In this document: positions 18,204 to 27,954 of the stretch, piece by piece
How positions within the stretch are numbered: position 1 is the stretch's first letter
Layout: every line of letters starts with the position of its first letter
Origin: an uncultured Prevotella sp.
GTDB taxonomy: Bacteria > Bacteroidota > Bacteroidia > Bacteroidales > Bacteroidaceae
Length of the DNA stretch: 64,000 nucleotides
Assembly: GCA_905233425.1 (NCBI GenBank)
Contig: CAJOEC010000018.1
Coordinates: forward strand, 1-64,000
Direction of reading: 5' to 3'
Position numbers and translations under genes: made by a program
Notes under the pieces: generated by a model
What the model saw: only the letters and a program-made list of their open reading frames with translations
What the model was told of the DNA's origin: nothing
Database searches by the model: none

Positions 18204-19238
18204 ATGGAAATCGTTATCGGACTTTTAATCATTGCCATCGGCGCGTTCTGCCAGTCGAGCTGCTACGTGCCCATCAACAAAATCAAGGACTGGTCGTGGG
18301 AGTCGTACTGGATTGTGCAGGGCGTCTTCGCGTGGCTGCTGCTTCCCTTTCTGGGTGCCCTGCTCGCCGTTCCCGCCGGCGAGTCGCTGTTCGGGCTGTT
18401 CGCCCAGACTCCGTCGTTCAACCTTTGGATGACCATCTTCTTCGGTGTGCTGTGGGGCGTGGGCGGCCTGACGTTTGGCCTGTCGATGCGCTACCTCGGC
18501 GTGGCTCTCGGCCAGTCGATAGCCCTGGGCACCTGCGCCGGACTGGGCACCATCATGGGGCCTGTGCTGCTCAACATTTTCTTCCCCGAACTCAACGCCC
18601 TGCAATCGCTGACGTTTGCCGTCATCATGGGCGTGGTGGTGACGCTCATCGGCATAGCCATCATCGGCGTGGCCGGGTCGATGAAGGCCGCATCGCTCAG
18701 CGAGGAGGAGAAGAAAGCCGCCGTCAAGGACTTCAACTTCCCCAAGGGCCTGGCCATCGCGCTACTGGCCGGATTCATGAGCGGATGCTTTAACGTGGGT
18801 CTCACCTTTGGCACTGATATCAACTTTGGCGACGCCACCGACCCGATGTTCCGCACCCTGCCCGCCACACTGCTCGTCACCTTCGGCGGTTTCGTGACCA
18901 ACGCCGTCTACTGTTTCTACCAGAACCAGAAGAACAAGACATGGGGCGACTACGCCAAGACATCGGTATGGGGCAATAACGTGCTGTTCTGCCTACTGGC
19001 CGGCGCGCTGTGGTACTCGCAGTTCTTCGGACTGTCGTTAGGACGCTCGTTCTTCGAAGCCGGAGGAACGATGGACACCCTGTCGTTCTGCATACTCATG
19101 GCACTGAACGTGGTGTTCTCAAACGTCTGGGGCATCATACTTAAAGAGTGGAAAGGCTGCTCGACGAAGACCATCGCCGTGCTCGTCTGCGGCATCATCG
19201 TGCTCATCTTCTCATCATTCCTTCCACAGCTGCTATGA
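18204..19238 (+). CDS. rhaT: L-rhamnose-proton symporter
   Basis: 344 residues, the usual RhaT length, with about ten hydrophobic helices. Recognisable segments are CYVPINKIKDWSWESYW, SLFGLFAQ, GGLTFGLSMRYLGVALGQSIALG, AGFMSGCFNVG and YSQFFGLSLGRSFF. It imports L-rhamnose with protons across the inner membrane. No other rhamnose genes are beside it; its stop overlaps the era start by ATGA, so the two are translationally coupled. Confidence 0.92.
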   Translation: MEIVIGLLIIAIGAFCQSSCYVPINKIKDWSWESYWIVQGVFAWLLLPFLGALLAVPAGESLFGLFAQTPSFNLWMTIFFGVLWGVGGLTFGLSMRYLGVALGQSIALGTCAGLGTIMGPVLLNIFFPELNALQSLTFAVIMGVVVTLIGIAIIGVAGSMKAASLSEEEKKAAVKDFNFPKGLAIALLAGFMSGCFNVGLTFGTDINFGDATDPMFRTLPATLLVTFGGFVTNAVYCFYQNQKNKTWGDYAKTSVWGNNVLFCLLAGALWYSQFFGLSLGRSFFEAGGTMDTLSFCILMALNVVFSNVWGIILKEWKGCSTKTIAVLVCGIIVLIFSSFLPQLL

Positions 19239-20236
19239 CACGACAAGACAACAAGGTGTCTGGCCACAAGGCCGGATTCGTGAATATCGTGGGCAACCCC
19301 AACGTTGGTAAGTCGACGCTGATGAACCAGCTTGTGGGCGAGCGCATATCGATTGCCACGTTCAAGGCACAGACCACGCGCCACCGCATCATGGGCATCG
19401 TGAACACGCCCGACATGCAGATAGTGTTCAGCGACACGCCGGGGGTGCTCAAACCCAACTACAAGCTGCAGGAGTCGATGCTCGCCTTCTCAGAGTCGGC
19501 CCTCACCGACGCCGACATCCTGCTCTACGTAACCGATGTGGTGGAGAACCCCGAGAAGAACATCGACTTCCTTGAGAAGGTGCAGAAGATGGAGATTCCC
19601 GTCATACTGCTCATCAACAAGATTGACCAGTTAGAAGAAACCCACAAGACCGCTGAGAAAAGCAAGGGTAGTGGTAACTACTCCCCTCCCTCACAGGGAG
19701 GGGCCGGGGGTGGGTCTGCTGGGTCTCCCACCGACCTCCTCTCCGCAATCGTCGACCGCTGGCACGCGCTACTGCCCAACGCCGAGATTCTGCCCATATC
19801 GGCGAAAAACAAGTTCGGCACGGACATGCTGCTGAAGCGTATCAAGGAACTGCTGCCCGAAAGCCCGGCGTTCTTCGACAAAGAGCAGTTGACGGACAAG
19901 CCCGCACGCTTCTTCGTTTCGGAGATTATCCGTGAGAAGATACTCCTCTACTACGACAAGGAGATACCCTACTCGGTGGAGGTGGTCGTGGAGCGCTTCA
20001 AGGAGGACGAGAAGAAGATTGCCATCAATGCCGTCATATACGTCGAGCGCGAATCGCAGAAGGGAATCATCATCGGACACCAGGGCGTGGCACTGAAGAA
20101 AGTGTCAACCGAGGCGCGTAAGACGCTGGAGAAGTTCTTCGACAAGCACATCTACCTCGAAATCTTCGTCAAAGTAGACCGCGACTGGCGGTCGTCGAAG
20201 AAGGAGTTAGACAATTTCGGGTACAACCCCGTTTAA
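19235..20236 (+). CDS. era: GTPase Era, with an in-frame palindromic insertion
   Basis: 333 residues. G1 GNPNVGKST, G2-region TFKAQTTRHRIMGI, G3 DTPG, G4 NKID and a C-terminal KH domain (VSEIIREKILLYYDKEIPYSVEV, KGIIIGHQGVALKKV). Era binds the 3' end of 16S rRNA and assists 30S assembly. Between the G4 motif and WHALLPNAEILPISA there is an extra segment of about 30 residues rich in Gly, Ser and Pro, encoded by a CCCCTCCC-GGGAGGGG repeat; typical Era lacks it. The start ATG overlaps rhaT. The gene converges with the helicase gene, with four bases of overlap. Confidence 0.95.
   Translation: MTRQDNKVSGHKAGFVNIVGNPNVGKSTLMNQLVGERISIATFKAQTTRHRIMGIVNTPDMQIVFSDTPGVLKPNYKLQESMLAFSESALTDADILLYVTDVVENPEKNIDFLEKVQKMEIPVILLINKIDQLEETHKTAEKSKGSGNYSPPSQGGAGGGSAGSPTDLLSAIVDRWHALLPNAEILPISAKNKFGTDMLLKRIKELLPESPAFFDKEQLTDKPARFFVSEIIREKILLYYDKEIPYSVEVVVERFKEDEKKIAINAVIYVERESQKGIIIGHQGVALKKVSTEARKTLEKFFDKHIYLEIFVKVDRDWRSSKKELDNFGYNPV
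19673..19715 (+). repeat. CCCCTCCC/GGGAGGGG palindromic repeat inside era
   Basis: Core ACTCCCCTCCCTCACAGGG continues to GAGGGGCCGGGGGTGGGT. Nearly the same sequence is found in a TonB gene at 44,291-44,333 and 44,461-44,499 and, in variant form, in the B12 riboswitch at about 46,477-46,525. Confidence 0.85.
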
Positions 20237-22734
20237 CCTGAGATTATAGTATATTTGGCGAACTTCAGAAGAAGCTGTTTGGTTCCGACGTTGCGGAACT
20301 GAACGGTGGCCTTGGCGTTCTCGCCCTCGCCCTCGACGCTGATGACGGTGCCGATGCCGAAACGCTGGTGCTCGATGACGGTGGAGGGGGAGAGACCATG
20401 CGAAGAACCGCCGGGAGCGACCGAAGAACCGCCGGAAACGACCGGGGAACCACCGACAGCGACTTGAGGCTTCCGGGACGGAGCGGGAGTGGGGTTTAGG
20501 AGGCGCTTGAAGCTGGAGGAGAAGGGGTCTACTGGAGGCTCTTCACGGCGCGGTGGCACGGAACGGGGCTTGGGGTCGGCACGGAACTGGGTGGCCACGG
20601 GGTGCCGATTCTGCATCCATGGGAGGTTGGAGGTGCCGAAATCCTCGTCGTAGGATGAGGCAGAGGATTCTACGCGCAGCAGTTTCGGGTCGATGTCGCG
20701 GATGAAGCGCGAGGGGCTGTCGTACTCCATGCGGCCATAACGGAAACGGCACTCGGCACAGGTGAGGATGCAGTGGCGCTCGGCACGGGTGATGGCTACA
20801 TAGAACAGACGTCGCTCCTCCTCGAGTTCGCTCATGGTGGCGGAACACATCTGCGACGGGAAGATGTTCTCTTCGAGACCAACGACAAAGACAGTGGGGA
20901 ACTCCAGGCCCTTTGCTGCGTGTATGGTCATCAGCGTCACCTTCGGCTGGTCCTTGTCGTCGTCGCTGTCGAGGTCGGTGAGGAGTGCAACCTCCTGGAG
21001 GAAGTCGGTGAGAAGGACTTCCCCGTTGCGGTCTTCCTCACGGCGACCCTCCACGAAGTCGTGGATGCCGCTGAGGAACTCCTCAATGTTCTCCTGGCGC
21101 GAGAGGTCTTCGGGGGCGCGGCTGCTGTATAGGTCTTTGGCCATGCCGCTCTCCTGGATGATGTCGTGGCCAAGGGCATAGGCATCATCGGTGGCGGCAC
21201 GGGCCATCCAGCCCTCAACCATGGAGCGGAAAGCGGAGAGCTTGTTCACCGTGGCGGGGGAGAGGGAGGGGAGGGTTAGAGGAGAGAGGAGAGAGGAGAG
21301 AGGAGAGAGGGAACCTGACGTAAAACCAGATGGAGAAGCGGCGGTACCAGACGAAGAAGCGGGAGCAGGAGACGAAGAAGCGGCGGGAACGATGGCGGCT
21401 GGGGTGAGGCGGGTGATGATGTCCCAGACGGAGGTGTTGTTCTGGGCGGCGGCTGCGACGATTTTGCCGACAGTGGTGTCGCCGATGCCGCGTGTCGGGT
21501 AGTTGATGATGCGTTTCAGGGCCTCCTCGTCGTTGGGGTTTGCCACGAGACGGAAATAGGCAATTGCATCCTTTATCTCCTTGCGCTGGTAGAAGCTCAG
21601 TCCGCCGTAGATGCGATAGGGGATGTCGTCCTTTCGCATCTGCTCCTCGAAGGAGCGGCTCTGTGCGTTTGTGCGGTAAAGAATGGCGAAGTCGCTGTAC
21701 TGTCCGTTCTCCTTTTTGAGAATGCGCTTTATGTCGCGGCAGACAATCATGGCCTCCTCCCTGTCGGTAGCGGCGGTCTTGAGCGTCACAGGTTCGCCCT
21801 CCTCGTTACGACTGAACACATTCTTCGGTATCTGCCTCTCGTTCTTGTGTATCAGGCTGTTGGCGGCCTCCACTATTCGCTGAGTCGAGCGGTAGTTCTG
21901 CTCCAGCTTGAAGAGGCGGGCACCGGGATATGCCTTGCTGAAGTTCAGTATGTTGTCGATTTTCGCGCCCCGGAAGCTGTATATGCTCTGCGCGTCATCG
22001 CCGACGACACAGATGCGCTGGCGCTCGCGGGTGAGCTGGTAGACGATCTCCTGCTGGGCGAAGTTAGTGTCCTGATACTCGTCGACGAGGACATACATGA
22101 ACTTCTCCACGTACTTCCGCCTTATGTCCTCGTTGCGCTTGAAGAGCAGGAATGTCTGCACCAGTAGGTCGTCGAAATCCATGGCGTTGGCCTGCCTACA
22201 GCGGGCAGCATACTGCAGATAGACCTCATGCACCTTGGGATGGTGCTTGTCGAATAGCGAGCAGTTTACGAACTGGTCGGGCAAGACAAGGTGGTTCTTG
22301 GCCATCGAGATCTGGTCGCTGACACTCGCCGGCTTGTAGACCTTGTCGTCGAGCTTCATCTCCTTGATGATGCTCTTCACGAGCGACCGAGCGTCGGACT
22401 GGTCGTAGATGGTGAAGTTTGAGTCGTAGCCAATGTGCTGAGCCTCCGTGCGCAGTATGCGGGCGAAGATGCTGTGGAACGTTCCCATCTGCAGGTAACG
22501 TGCCCTCTCCTGCCCCACCAACTGAGCAATGCGCTCCTTCATCTCGCGTGCCGCCTTGTTGGTGAAGGTCAGGGCGAGGATGTTCCATGGTGCGAGTCCT
22601 TTCTCCTGTAGGAGGTAGGCAATCTTGTATGTCAGTACGCGGGTCTTTCCCGAGCCAGCGCCCGCAATGACGAGGGCGGCGCCGTCGCAATATTCCACAG
22701 CCTCGCGCTGGCTGGGGTTGAGTTCGTAATCCAT
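20233..22734 (-). CDS. UvrD/PcrA-family ATP-dependent DNA helicase
   Basis: 833 residues. Superfamily 1 motifs are complete: Q-motif LNPSQREAVE, motif I VIAGAGSGKTRVLTYK, Ia LTFTNKAAREMKERI, II VDEYQDTN, III VGDDAQSIYSFRGA, IV QNYRST, V TIHAAKGLEFPTVFVVGLEE and VI RRLFYVAITRA. It unwinds DNA 3' to 5' in repair and replication. Residues about 440-500 are a low-complexity Ser/Pro/Ala insertion with GGAGAGA tracts in the DNA, and the C-terminal linker (about 770-800) has repeated SGGSSVAPGGSS encoded by a CCGCCGG/CGACGG palindrome. The final 40 residues (VSVEGEGENAKATVQFRNVG) form the Tudor-like tail found in PcrA. Confidence 0.93.
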   Translation of the reverse strand: MDYELNPSQREAVEYCDGAALVIAGAGSGKTRVLTYKIAYLLQEKGLAPWNILALTFTNKAAREMKERIAQLVGQERARYLQMGTFHSIFARILRTEAQHIGYDSNFTIYDQSDARSLVKSIIKEMKLDDKVYKPASVSDQISMAKNHLVLPDQFVNCSLFDKHHPKVHEVYLQYAARCRQANAMDFDDLLVQTFLLFKRNEDIRRKYVEKFMYVLVDEYQDTNFAQQEIVYQLTRERQRICVVGDDAQSIYSFRGAKIDNILNFSKAYPGARLFKLEQNYRSTQRIVEAANSLIHKNERQIPKNVFSRNEEGEPVTLKTAATDREEAMIVCRDIKRILKKENGQYSDFAILYRTNAQSRSFEEQMRKDDIPYRIYGGLSFYQRKEIKDAIAYFRLVANPNDEEALKRIINYPTRGIGDTTVGKIVAAAAQNNTSVWDIITRLTPAAIVPAASSSPAPASSSGTAASPSGFTSGSLSPLSSLLSPLTLPSLSPATVNKLSAFRSMVEGWMARAATDDAYALGHDIIQESGMAKDLYSSRAPEDLSRQENIEEFLSGIHDFVEGRREEDRNGEVLLTDFLQEVALLTDLDSDDDKDQPKVTLMTIHAAKGLEFPTVFVVGLEENIFPSQMCSATMSELEEERRLFYVAITRAERHCILTCAECRFRYGRMEYDSPSRFIRDIDPKLLRVESSASSYDEDFGTSNLPWMQNRHPVATQFRADPKPRSVPPRREEPPVDPFSSSFKRLLNPTPAPSRKPQVAVGGSPVVSGGSSVAPGGSSHGLSPSTVIEHQRFGIGTVISVEGEGENAKATVQFRNVGTKQLLLKFAKYTIISG
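21240..21400 (-). repeat. low-complexity insertion in the helicase gene (GGAGAGA tract)
   Basis: On the plus strand this is a nearly pure purine run of GGAGAGA and GAGAGGA words flanked by GAAGAAGCGGCGG triplets. It codes for a Ser/Leu/Pro/Ala linker in the helicase. A similar tract lies in the TonB gene at about 45,437-45,480. Confidence 0.7.
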
Positions 22735-22735
22735 A

Positions 22736-25525
22736 TTACAGTCCTGCCATGATGGTAATTACAGATGCTATGTCGGCCACGTCGACCACTCCGTCGCCGT
22801 TCACGTCGGCGGCATCCGACACAGACGTGCCGGGCACGATGCTTCCGGCCATGACGCTGATGATGCTTGCAATGTCGGCCACGTCGACCACGCCGTCGCC
22901 GTTCACGTCGCCTTTCGTCACAGTCGATGCCACCTCCCATTTCATGGCTTCTTTCACCTCGTCGGCAGTGAGGGCATGGTTATATATCCTCATGTCCTGG
23001 ATGACTCCGACGAAGAAGGGGTCGGCATCAAACTGGCTCCGGCCTATATAGTTCATTGAGGGGCGTATGTCGCTGGGCTTGATGGTCACGGCCGTGCTGC
23101 TGCCGGCCTCCTCGCCGTCGATATAGATTGTGGTCTTGCCTGTAGCAATGGTTACAGCCACGTGCCTCCACTTGGCCGTAGGCAGTTTGGCCGTGCAGTC
23201 CACAATCTGCTCGTCGCCGCCGTTCTTTATTGCGAAGCGCATGTTGCTTCCGTTGCTTGGTGTGAGGAACATGTACTGCTCTGTGCCATTGCCAAAGTCG
23301 AAGATTCTCTGCCATGCCGTTGCGCTACGCCAGTTCACCCATGCGCAGAATGTCATCTCGTCGTAGCCGGCCACTTCGTAAGGCAGCTGGGCATAGCGCT
23401 CTTTGTTGAGGCTTAGAGCATTGTGACTTGTCCCTTCGGTGTTGAGGTCAACGTTTCCTGCGGCGTAGACGGTGTCGCCCCAGACGGTAGCGTCAAAGTA
23501 GTTCTCGGTGGTGTCGTTGAGGGTGTTGTCCATCGTCCACCGTGCTACAAGTGCCGGAATAGTTTTCGTTGATGCCTCAACGGCCTCGCTTGCCTCCGAG
23601 AGGTTGAGTGATTCGTCGAGGGCCATCACCTTATATATATATGTATGTCCGGGACGGCAGTTGTTGTCCACGAAGCAGGTGTCGGCCACGCCACGAGCTA
23701 TGGTGTTCCACTCTTCTGAAGCTTTGTCAGCCCTGAGGATGGTGTATCCCTTGATGTCTTTGTCGGTGTTGGCGTTCCATGTCAGCCTTACCGATGCCGA
23801 CTGCGGCGTTGCCGTCAGTCCTGTGGGCTGGGCGGGAGCCTCGGCATCATAGACCACACCGGCTGGCAGCAGACGCCACATCTGCCTGAGTCGAATGTCG
23901 GGATCGTCCTTCAGTTCGTTGGTCAGCACTCCCACTCCATTGCTTCCTGCCGACGATTTCGTTGTGAGATAGAGCGATGTCTCGCGGCAGCGGATGTAGT
24001 AGAATCCTTCGCCGGCATACTCCAAGTACCACTGCTCGTTGCTGTCGGGGGTGGTGTTGGCCGAGTATGCCAGTACCTCCGCTCCGTCTATCGTTGAGAA
24101 GTTCTTCACGTTGATGTGCAGATGCAGGTTGCCCACGTTCTCAATGTCGTAGAAGCTGAAGTCGCCTCCTATGCGCGAGTCGATGGGTTTGACGTTCCAC
24201 TGCTGGTTCTTCGACTTGGGCGCGCTCTTCTGCATAGCGATGCTCGTGGCTGTGCCGTTGAGGTAAGTCCCCGTCGCCCTGTTGACTATGCGGTAGACCC
24301 CTTCTTCGATAGCTGTGCGTGGCACGTCCTCGCCCCACGTGATGTCGATCACGCGCTCGGCGTTTGTCTGCCCTGTCTGGTAGCCTGTGCCGCCAGGGAT
24401 CTCCATGCGGAAGGCGCGCAGAGGGCCATGGCCGTCGTAGTAGACATCGCGGTCGGGCGACACGAACTGGTACGCCGTGGTCTTAGCCTGTCTTTCGCTA
24501 CTGCCGATGAATGCCTTCACCCGGCCGTCGTCGTGGCGGTAGATGCTGGCCGCCGTCCAGTTATTGCGGTGCTCGCCGTAGGCTATCTGCTCACCGTGGC
24601 GGCTGATGTCGCAGAACTCTCCGCGTGCGCGGCTGTCGAATCCCCACCAGATGCCCACGGTCATGCCATACTGCAACCCCACCATTGCCTCGCCCACGTT
24701 GTGCATCTCGTCGGCATAGCCGGTCTTGCCGTCGGCCTTCAGCTGCTCGTAGAAGGCGGCGAAGGTGTCGAACGAGCCTGCCAGCTGGTGGGTGTTGCCC
24801 CAGTCATAGACATCCTTGCCCGTGTGGTACCATTCCATGGCCTTGTCGTTGTTCAGCGTGTTGCCTCCCACCATTGCCACGTCCTTCATGGTCTCGCTGT
24901 AGTTGTCGCGCAGTTTCTTCGCCACCTCCACCTGCTTCGCCACTGTGGCACCTTCCTCCTTAGTCCAGTAGTCGGGTTCGTTGTAGGGCGACACTCCCAC
25001 CACGGGGTGCTTGGTGTTCTTCTGCATCCACGCCACGTGGGCGTTGATCATTGCGGCCCAGTGTGTGGTGTTACAGCTCTTGTTGTTGACATAGTATGTG
25101 CCGGCTTTTTGCGCATTGGAGTTTGCGGCTTCCTGGTCGGCTGTTAATACGAGTGGCAGCGTCGTCCCGCAGACGGTGCTGAAGAGGTTGCTGCGCTCGC
25201 GCAGTTTCTGAATCTGGTCGGTGCCCAGGTCGGTGTCGTTGACCAGGGCCTCGGTGGCGCGGAAGGCCGAGCGGCCTATGCCCACGTTGTCCTTGCCCAT
25301 GTGTCTGACTCCCTTGCGCAGGTTCTGGTCGTTTATCCAGGCCAGATCGAGGCCCCATGTGGGTTCACGGCGAATGCCTTCGCCGTCGATGGAGTAGAAG
25401 AGGGTGACGTCGGCCTTGGGCAGGGGGGAGAGGTAGATACTCGACGATGGGGTGCGTCCGGTGGTTTGTGCCGATGCTGTCATGGCGGTGAGCATTGTGG
25501 CGGCGAGGAATGTTCGGGTGTTCAT
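22736..25525 (-). CDS. secreted glycoside-hydrolase-like multidomain protein with dockerin
   Basis: 929 residues from the ATG at 25,523-25,525, which begins a signal peptide (MNTRTFLAATMLTAMTASA); the frame stays open upstream into relA but that part is not credible. Residues about 30-400 look like a clan GH-A-type catalytic barrel: VGVSPYNEPDYW holds an Asn-Glu-Pro acid/base motif, and GYADEMHNVGEAM may hold the second acid. GH30-like is my best guess. Next come a ricin-type trefoil (YRIVNRATGTYLNG), a fibronectin III-like domain (PTGLTATPQSASVRLTWN), a LamG/concanavalin-like domain (LVARWTMDNTLNDTTENYFD) and two dockerin repeats. It likely degrades or binds complex polysaccharide outside the cell. 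Confidence 0.72.
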   Translation of the reverse strand: MNTRTFLAATMLTAMTASAQTTGRTPSSSIYLSPLPKADVTLFYSIDGEGIRREPTWGLDLAWINDQNLRKGVRHMGKDNVGIGRSAFRATEALVNDTDLGTDQIQKLRERSNLFSTVCGTTLPLVLTADQEAANSNAQKAGTYYVNNKSCNTTHWAAMINAHVAWMQKNTKHPVVGVSPYNEPDYWTKEEGATVAKQVEVAKKLRDNYSETMKDVAMVGGNTLNNDKAMEWYHTGKDVYDWGNTHQLAGSFDTFAAFYEQLKADGKTGYADEMHNVGEAMVGLQYGMTVGIWWGFDSRARGEFCDISRHGEQIAYGEHRNNWTAASIYRHDDGRVKAFIGSSERQAKTTAYQFVSPDRDVYYDGHGPLRAFRMEIPGGTGYQTGQTNAERVIDITWGEDVPRTAIEEGVYRIVNRATGTYLNGTATSIAMQKSAPKSKNQQWNVKPIDSRIGGDFSFYDIENVGNLHLHINVKNFSTIDGAEVLAYSANTTPDSNEQWYLEYAGEGFYYIRCRETSLYLTTKSSAGSNGVGVLTNELKDDPDIRLRQMWRLLPAGVVYDAEAPAQPTGLTATPQSASVRLTWNANTDKDIKGYTILRADKASEEWNTIARGVADTCFVDNNCRPGHTYIYKVMALDESLNLSEASEAVEASTKTIPALVARWTMDNTLNDTTENYFDATVWGDTVYAAGNVDLNTEGTSHNALSLNKERYAQLPYEVAGYDEMTFCAWVNWRSATAWQRIFDFGNGTEQYMFLTPSNGSNMRFAIKNGGDEQIVDCTAKLPTAKWRHVAVTIATGKTTIYIDGEEAGSSTAVTIKPSDIRPSMNYIGRSQFDADPFFVGVIQDMRIYNHALTADEVKEAMKWEVASTVTKGDVNGDGVVDVADIASIISVMAGSIVPGTSVSDAADVNGDGVVDVADIASVITIMAGL

Positions 25526-25544
25526 AGTTTTGGGGTTTTGGACT

Positions 25545-25630
25545 TTTATGGGACTTATGGGACTTATAGGACTTATAGGACTTATGAGACTTATAGGTCT
25601 TATAGGACTTATAGGACTTATGGGGCCTAT
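25545..25630 (-). repeat. 9-bp repeat array (inverted orientation)
   Basis: GGACTTATA / GGACTTATG units fill the gap between relA and the glycosidase-like gene. This is the reverse complement of the TCCTATAAG arrays elsewhere, so relative to the local genes it has the same orientation as in the FKBP cluster. Confidence 0.85.
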
Positions 25631-27915
25631 ATCCGCTCCACCTGCTTCACCCCTTTCACTGTGCGGAGCTTTTTCATCAGGGTTTCGAGGCGGGTGTTGT
25701 CGTTGATCATTATTGTCAGGGTTCCGCGGAAGAGACCGTCGTTGGAGTCGATGTTGATGCTTCGGAGCACGAGCTTCTCGTCTTTCGAGATAATACTGGT
25801 GAGGTTGTTCACTATTCCGAGGTCGTCGTTGCCGATGACGCGGAGCGTTATGGAGTATTGCGACGAGCCTTTCCCGCTCCACCGCGCCTTCACGATGCGG
25901 TAGCCGAAGCGGCGGCGCATCTCGGGGGCGTTGGGGCAGTCCTGGCGGTGAATCTTTATGCCTCCGCCCGTGGTGACGAAGCCGAAGACGGGGTCGCCGT
26001 AGATGGGGTTGCAGCAGTGGGCCAGGCTGAAGTCCAGGCCTTTGAGGTCCTGGCCAATGACGAGGACATCGTCGTTGAGTTGGGTGTTGAGGGTCGAGAG
26101 CTTTGAGTTGTCGAGCGTGAACTCCTCTGCCGAGCGTACCGTCGCGTCGGGGTTGTTCTCGCCCTGTTGCAGCTCCACATACTTGTCGATGACGGTCTGC
26201 GCGTCGAGGGTGTCGTTGGCCAGGTCGCGGAAGAAGTCGCTGTTCTCCTTGTAGCCCAGCTTCTTTATGGTGCGCATCATCAGCCCCTCGTCCTGCTCTA
26301 TGTGGCGGTTGCGGAACTTGCGCTCCAGCATCTCCTTCATCAGCAATGCCTCTTTCTGCTGTGTCTCCTTCAGCGAGAGGCGTATCTTCGCCTTTGCGCG
26401 GCTGGTCTTGACAATGTTGAGCCACTCCTGCTTGGGGTGCTGCGTGCTGGAAGTGAGTATTTCCACCTGATCGCCCGAGTGCAGCTCCTGGCGGAAAGTC
26501 ACAATCCTGTTGTTGATGCGTGCCCCTGTGCATTGCGCCCCCACCTTCGTGTGAATGTGGTAGGCCATGTCGAGCACCGTTGCGCCCTTGGGGAATTTCA
26601 GCAGGTCGCCGCGTGGTGTGAAGACATAGACCTCGTCGTCGTAGAGGTCCATGCGGAACATGTCCATTGTGTTGAGGGTTGAGAGTTGGGAGTTGAGCGA
26701 CTTCGCGTCCCCGTCGGAAGGACTGGCGTCTTTCGACTCCATGTTCTCGACTTTCAACGAATCCTCGAGCATCTGGCGTATTCCGTTGAGCCATTCGTCC
26801 ATGCCACCGCCCTCGGCCTTCACGCCCTTATAGCGCCAGTGGGCGGCGACACCCCGCTCGGCCACCTCGTCCATGCGCTCGGTGCGTATCTGCACCTCCA
26901 CCCATTTCTGCTCCGGGCCGAGCACGGTGATGTGGAGGCTCTCGTAGCCATTGCTCTTGGGCACGGTGAGCCAGTCGCGCATACGCTTCGGGTTCGAGGT
27001 GTACATGTCGGTGATGATGGCGAAGGTCTGCCAGCACTGCTGCTTCTCCTTCTCAACGGGGCAGTCGATGATGATGCGTATGGCGAAGAGGTCGTAGACA
27101 CCCTCGAACTGGCACTTCTGCTTCTTCATTTTCTGCCAGATGCTGTGTATCGACTTCGTGCGCCCCTTGATATGGAACGTGAAGCCGGCCTCCTTCAGCT
27201 TCTGCTCAACGGGGCCGATGAAACGGTCGATGTATGCGTCGCGTGCGGCCTTCGTGGCGTTCAACTTGTCCTTGATGTGGTAGTAGGCGTCGTGCTCGAG
27301 ATATTTCAGCGAGAGGTCCTCCAACTCGCTCTTCAGCTTGTAGAGTCCCAGCTTGTGGGCCAGCGGGGCATAGAGGTAGGCGGCCTCCTCGCTGACACGC
27401 CGTCTGGCTTCTTCGGCCATGACATCGCGAATCTGGCGCATGAGGTTCACGCGGTCGGCAATCATGATGAGAATGACGCGCATGTCCTCGGCGAATGAGA
27501 GCAGGAGGTTGCGGAAGTTCTCGCTCTCTATCACGGGGTTCTTCTTGTAGAGTTCCTGAATGCGCTGCAGACCGTGGAGTATTCTTCCTACGGCCAGACC
27601 GTAGGACGCGCCCACCTCGTCGATGGTGATGGCCCCAGCCTCGACACAGGGGTGGAGCATGATGGCGAGCACGGCGTCGCGGCGCAGGCCAATCTCGTCG
27701 ACGACAAGAATGGCTGTCTGCAGGCTACTCACTATTGGGTTCAGGCCAAAAAGGTCGCGCTGCGTCTGGCCGCACTCCAACGAATGCAGCAGGTGATGCC
27801 GCAGTTTCTCTTCGTCACCGGGTTCCAGCGTCGATGCTATCTTCTCTTTCAATTCGGCATAGAGCGTGCTTATCAGCTTGCGCTCCTCGGGGGTGAAATA
27901 TAGTTGTTCAGTCAT
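25627..27915 (-). CDS. relA: RelA/SpoT-family (p)ppGpp synthetase with degenerate hydrolase domain
   Basis: 762 residues. The N-terminal HD-type hydrolase region is recognisable, but its metal motif is altered: LHPCVEAG stands where active enzymes have HDxxED. The synthetase domain follows (KMKKQKCQFEGVYDLFAIRIIID, KSNGYESLHITVLGPEQKWVEVQIRTERMDEVAERGVAAHW), then TGS (VYVFTPRGDLLKFPKGATVLDMAYHIH), a zinc-finger/helical part with DFSLAHCCNPIYGDPVFGFV, and a C-terminal ACT domain. It is predicted to make but not hydrolyse the alarmone. Two CTCAACT heptamer insertions (SLNSQLSTLNT and NSKLSTLNTQLND) fall in linkers. The 5' untranslated region is unusually long, about 390 bases. Confidence 0.88.
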   Translation of the reverse strand: MTEQLYFTPEERKLISTLYAELKEKIASTLEPGDEEKLRHHLLHSLECGQTQRDLFGLNPIVSSLQTAILVVDEIGLRRDAVLAIMLHPCVEAGAITIDEVGASYGLAVGRILHGLQRIQELYKKNPVIESENFRNLLLSFAEDMRVILIMIADRVNLMRQIRDVMAEEARRRVSEEAAYLYAPLAHKLGLYKLKSELEDLSLKYLEHDAYYHIKDKLNATKAARDAYIDRFIGPVEQKLKEAGFTFHIKGRTKSIHSIWQKMKKQKCQFEGVYDLFAIRIIIDCPVEKEKQQCWQTFAIITDMYTSNPKRMRDWLTVPKSNGYESLHITVLGPEQKWVEVQIRTERMDEVAERGVAAHWRYKGVKAEGGGMDEWLNGIRQMLEDSLKVENMESKDASPSDGDAKSLNSQLSTLNTMDMFRMDLYDDEVYVFTPRGDLLKFPKGATVLDMAYHIHTKVGAQCTGARINNRIVTFRQELHSGDQVEILTSSTQHPKQEWLNIVKTSRAKAKIRLSLKETQQKEALLMKEMLERKFRNRHIEQDEGLMMRTIKKLGYKENSDFFRDLANDTLDAQTVIDKYVELQQGENNPDATVRSAEEFTLDNSKLSTLNTQLNDDVLVIGQDLKGLDFSLAHCCNPIYGDPVFGFVTTGGGIKIHRQDCPNAPEMRRRFGYRIVKARWSGKGSSQYSITLRVIGNDDLGIVNNLTSIISKDEKLVLRSINIDSNDGLFRGTLTIMINDNTRLETLMKKLRTVKGVKQVERI

Positions 27916-27954
27916 TGTGGTGGTACGTTTACTAAATGGCTTATGGTATTTTTA

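Noticed and set aside
24116..25147. 343-codon frame opposite the glycosidase-like gene
   Set aside because: His/Val/Cys-rich shadow frame; the minus-strand protein has clear domains.
25526..26794. Upstream extension of the glycosidase-like reading frame into relA
   Set aside because: The frame is open but antiparallel domain logic fails: relA is clearly coding here in another frame of the same strand, and a signal peptide begins at 25,525.
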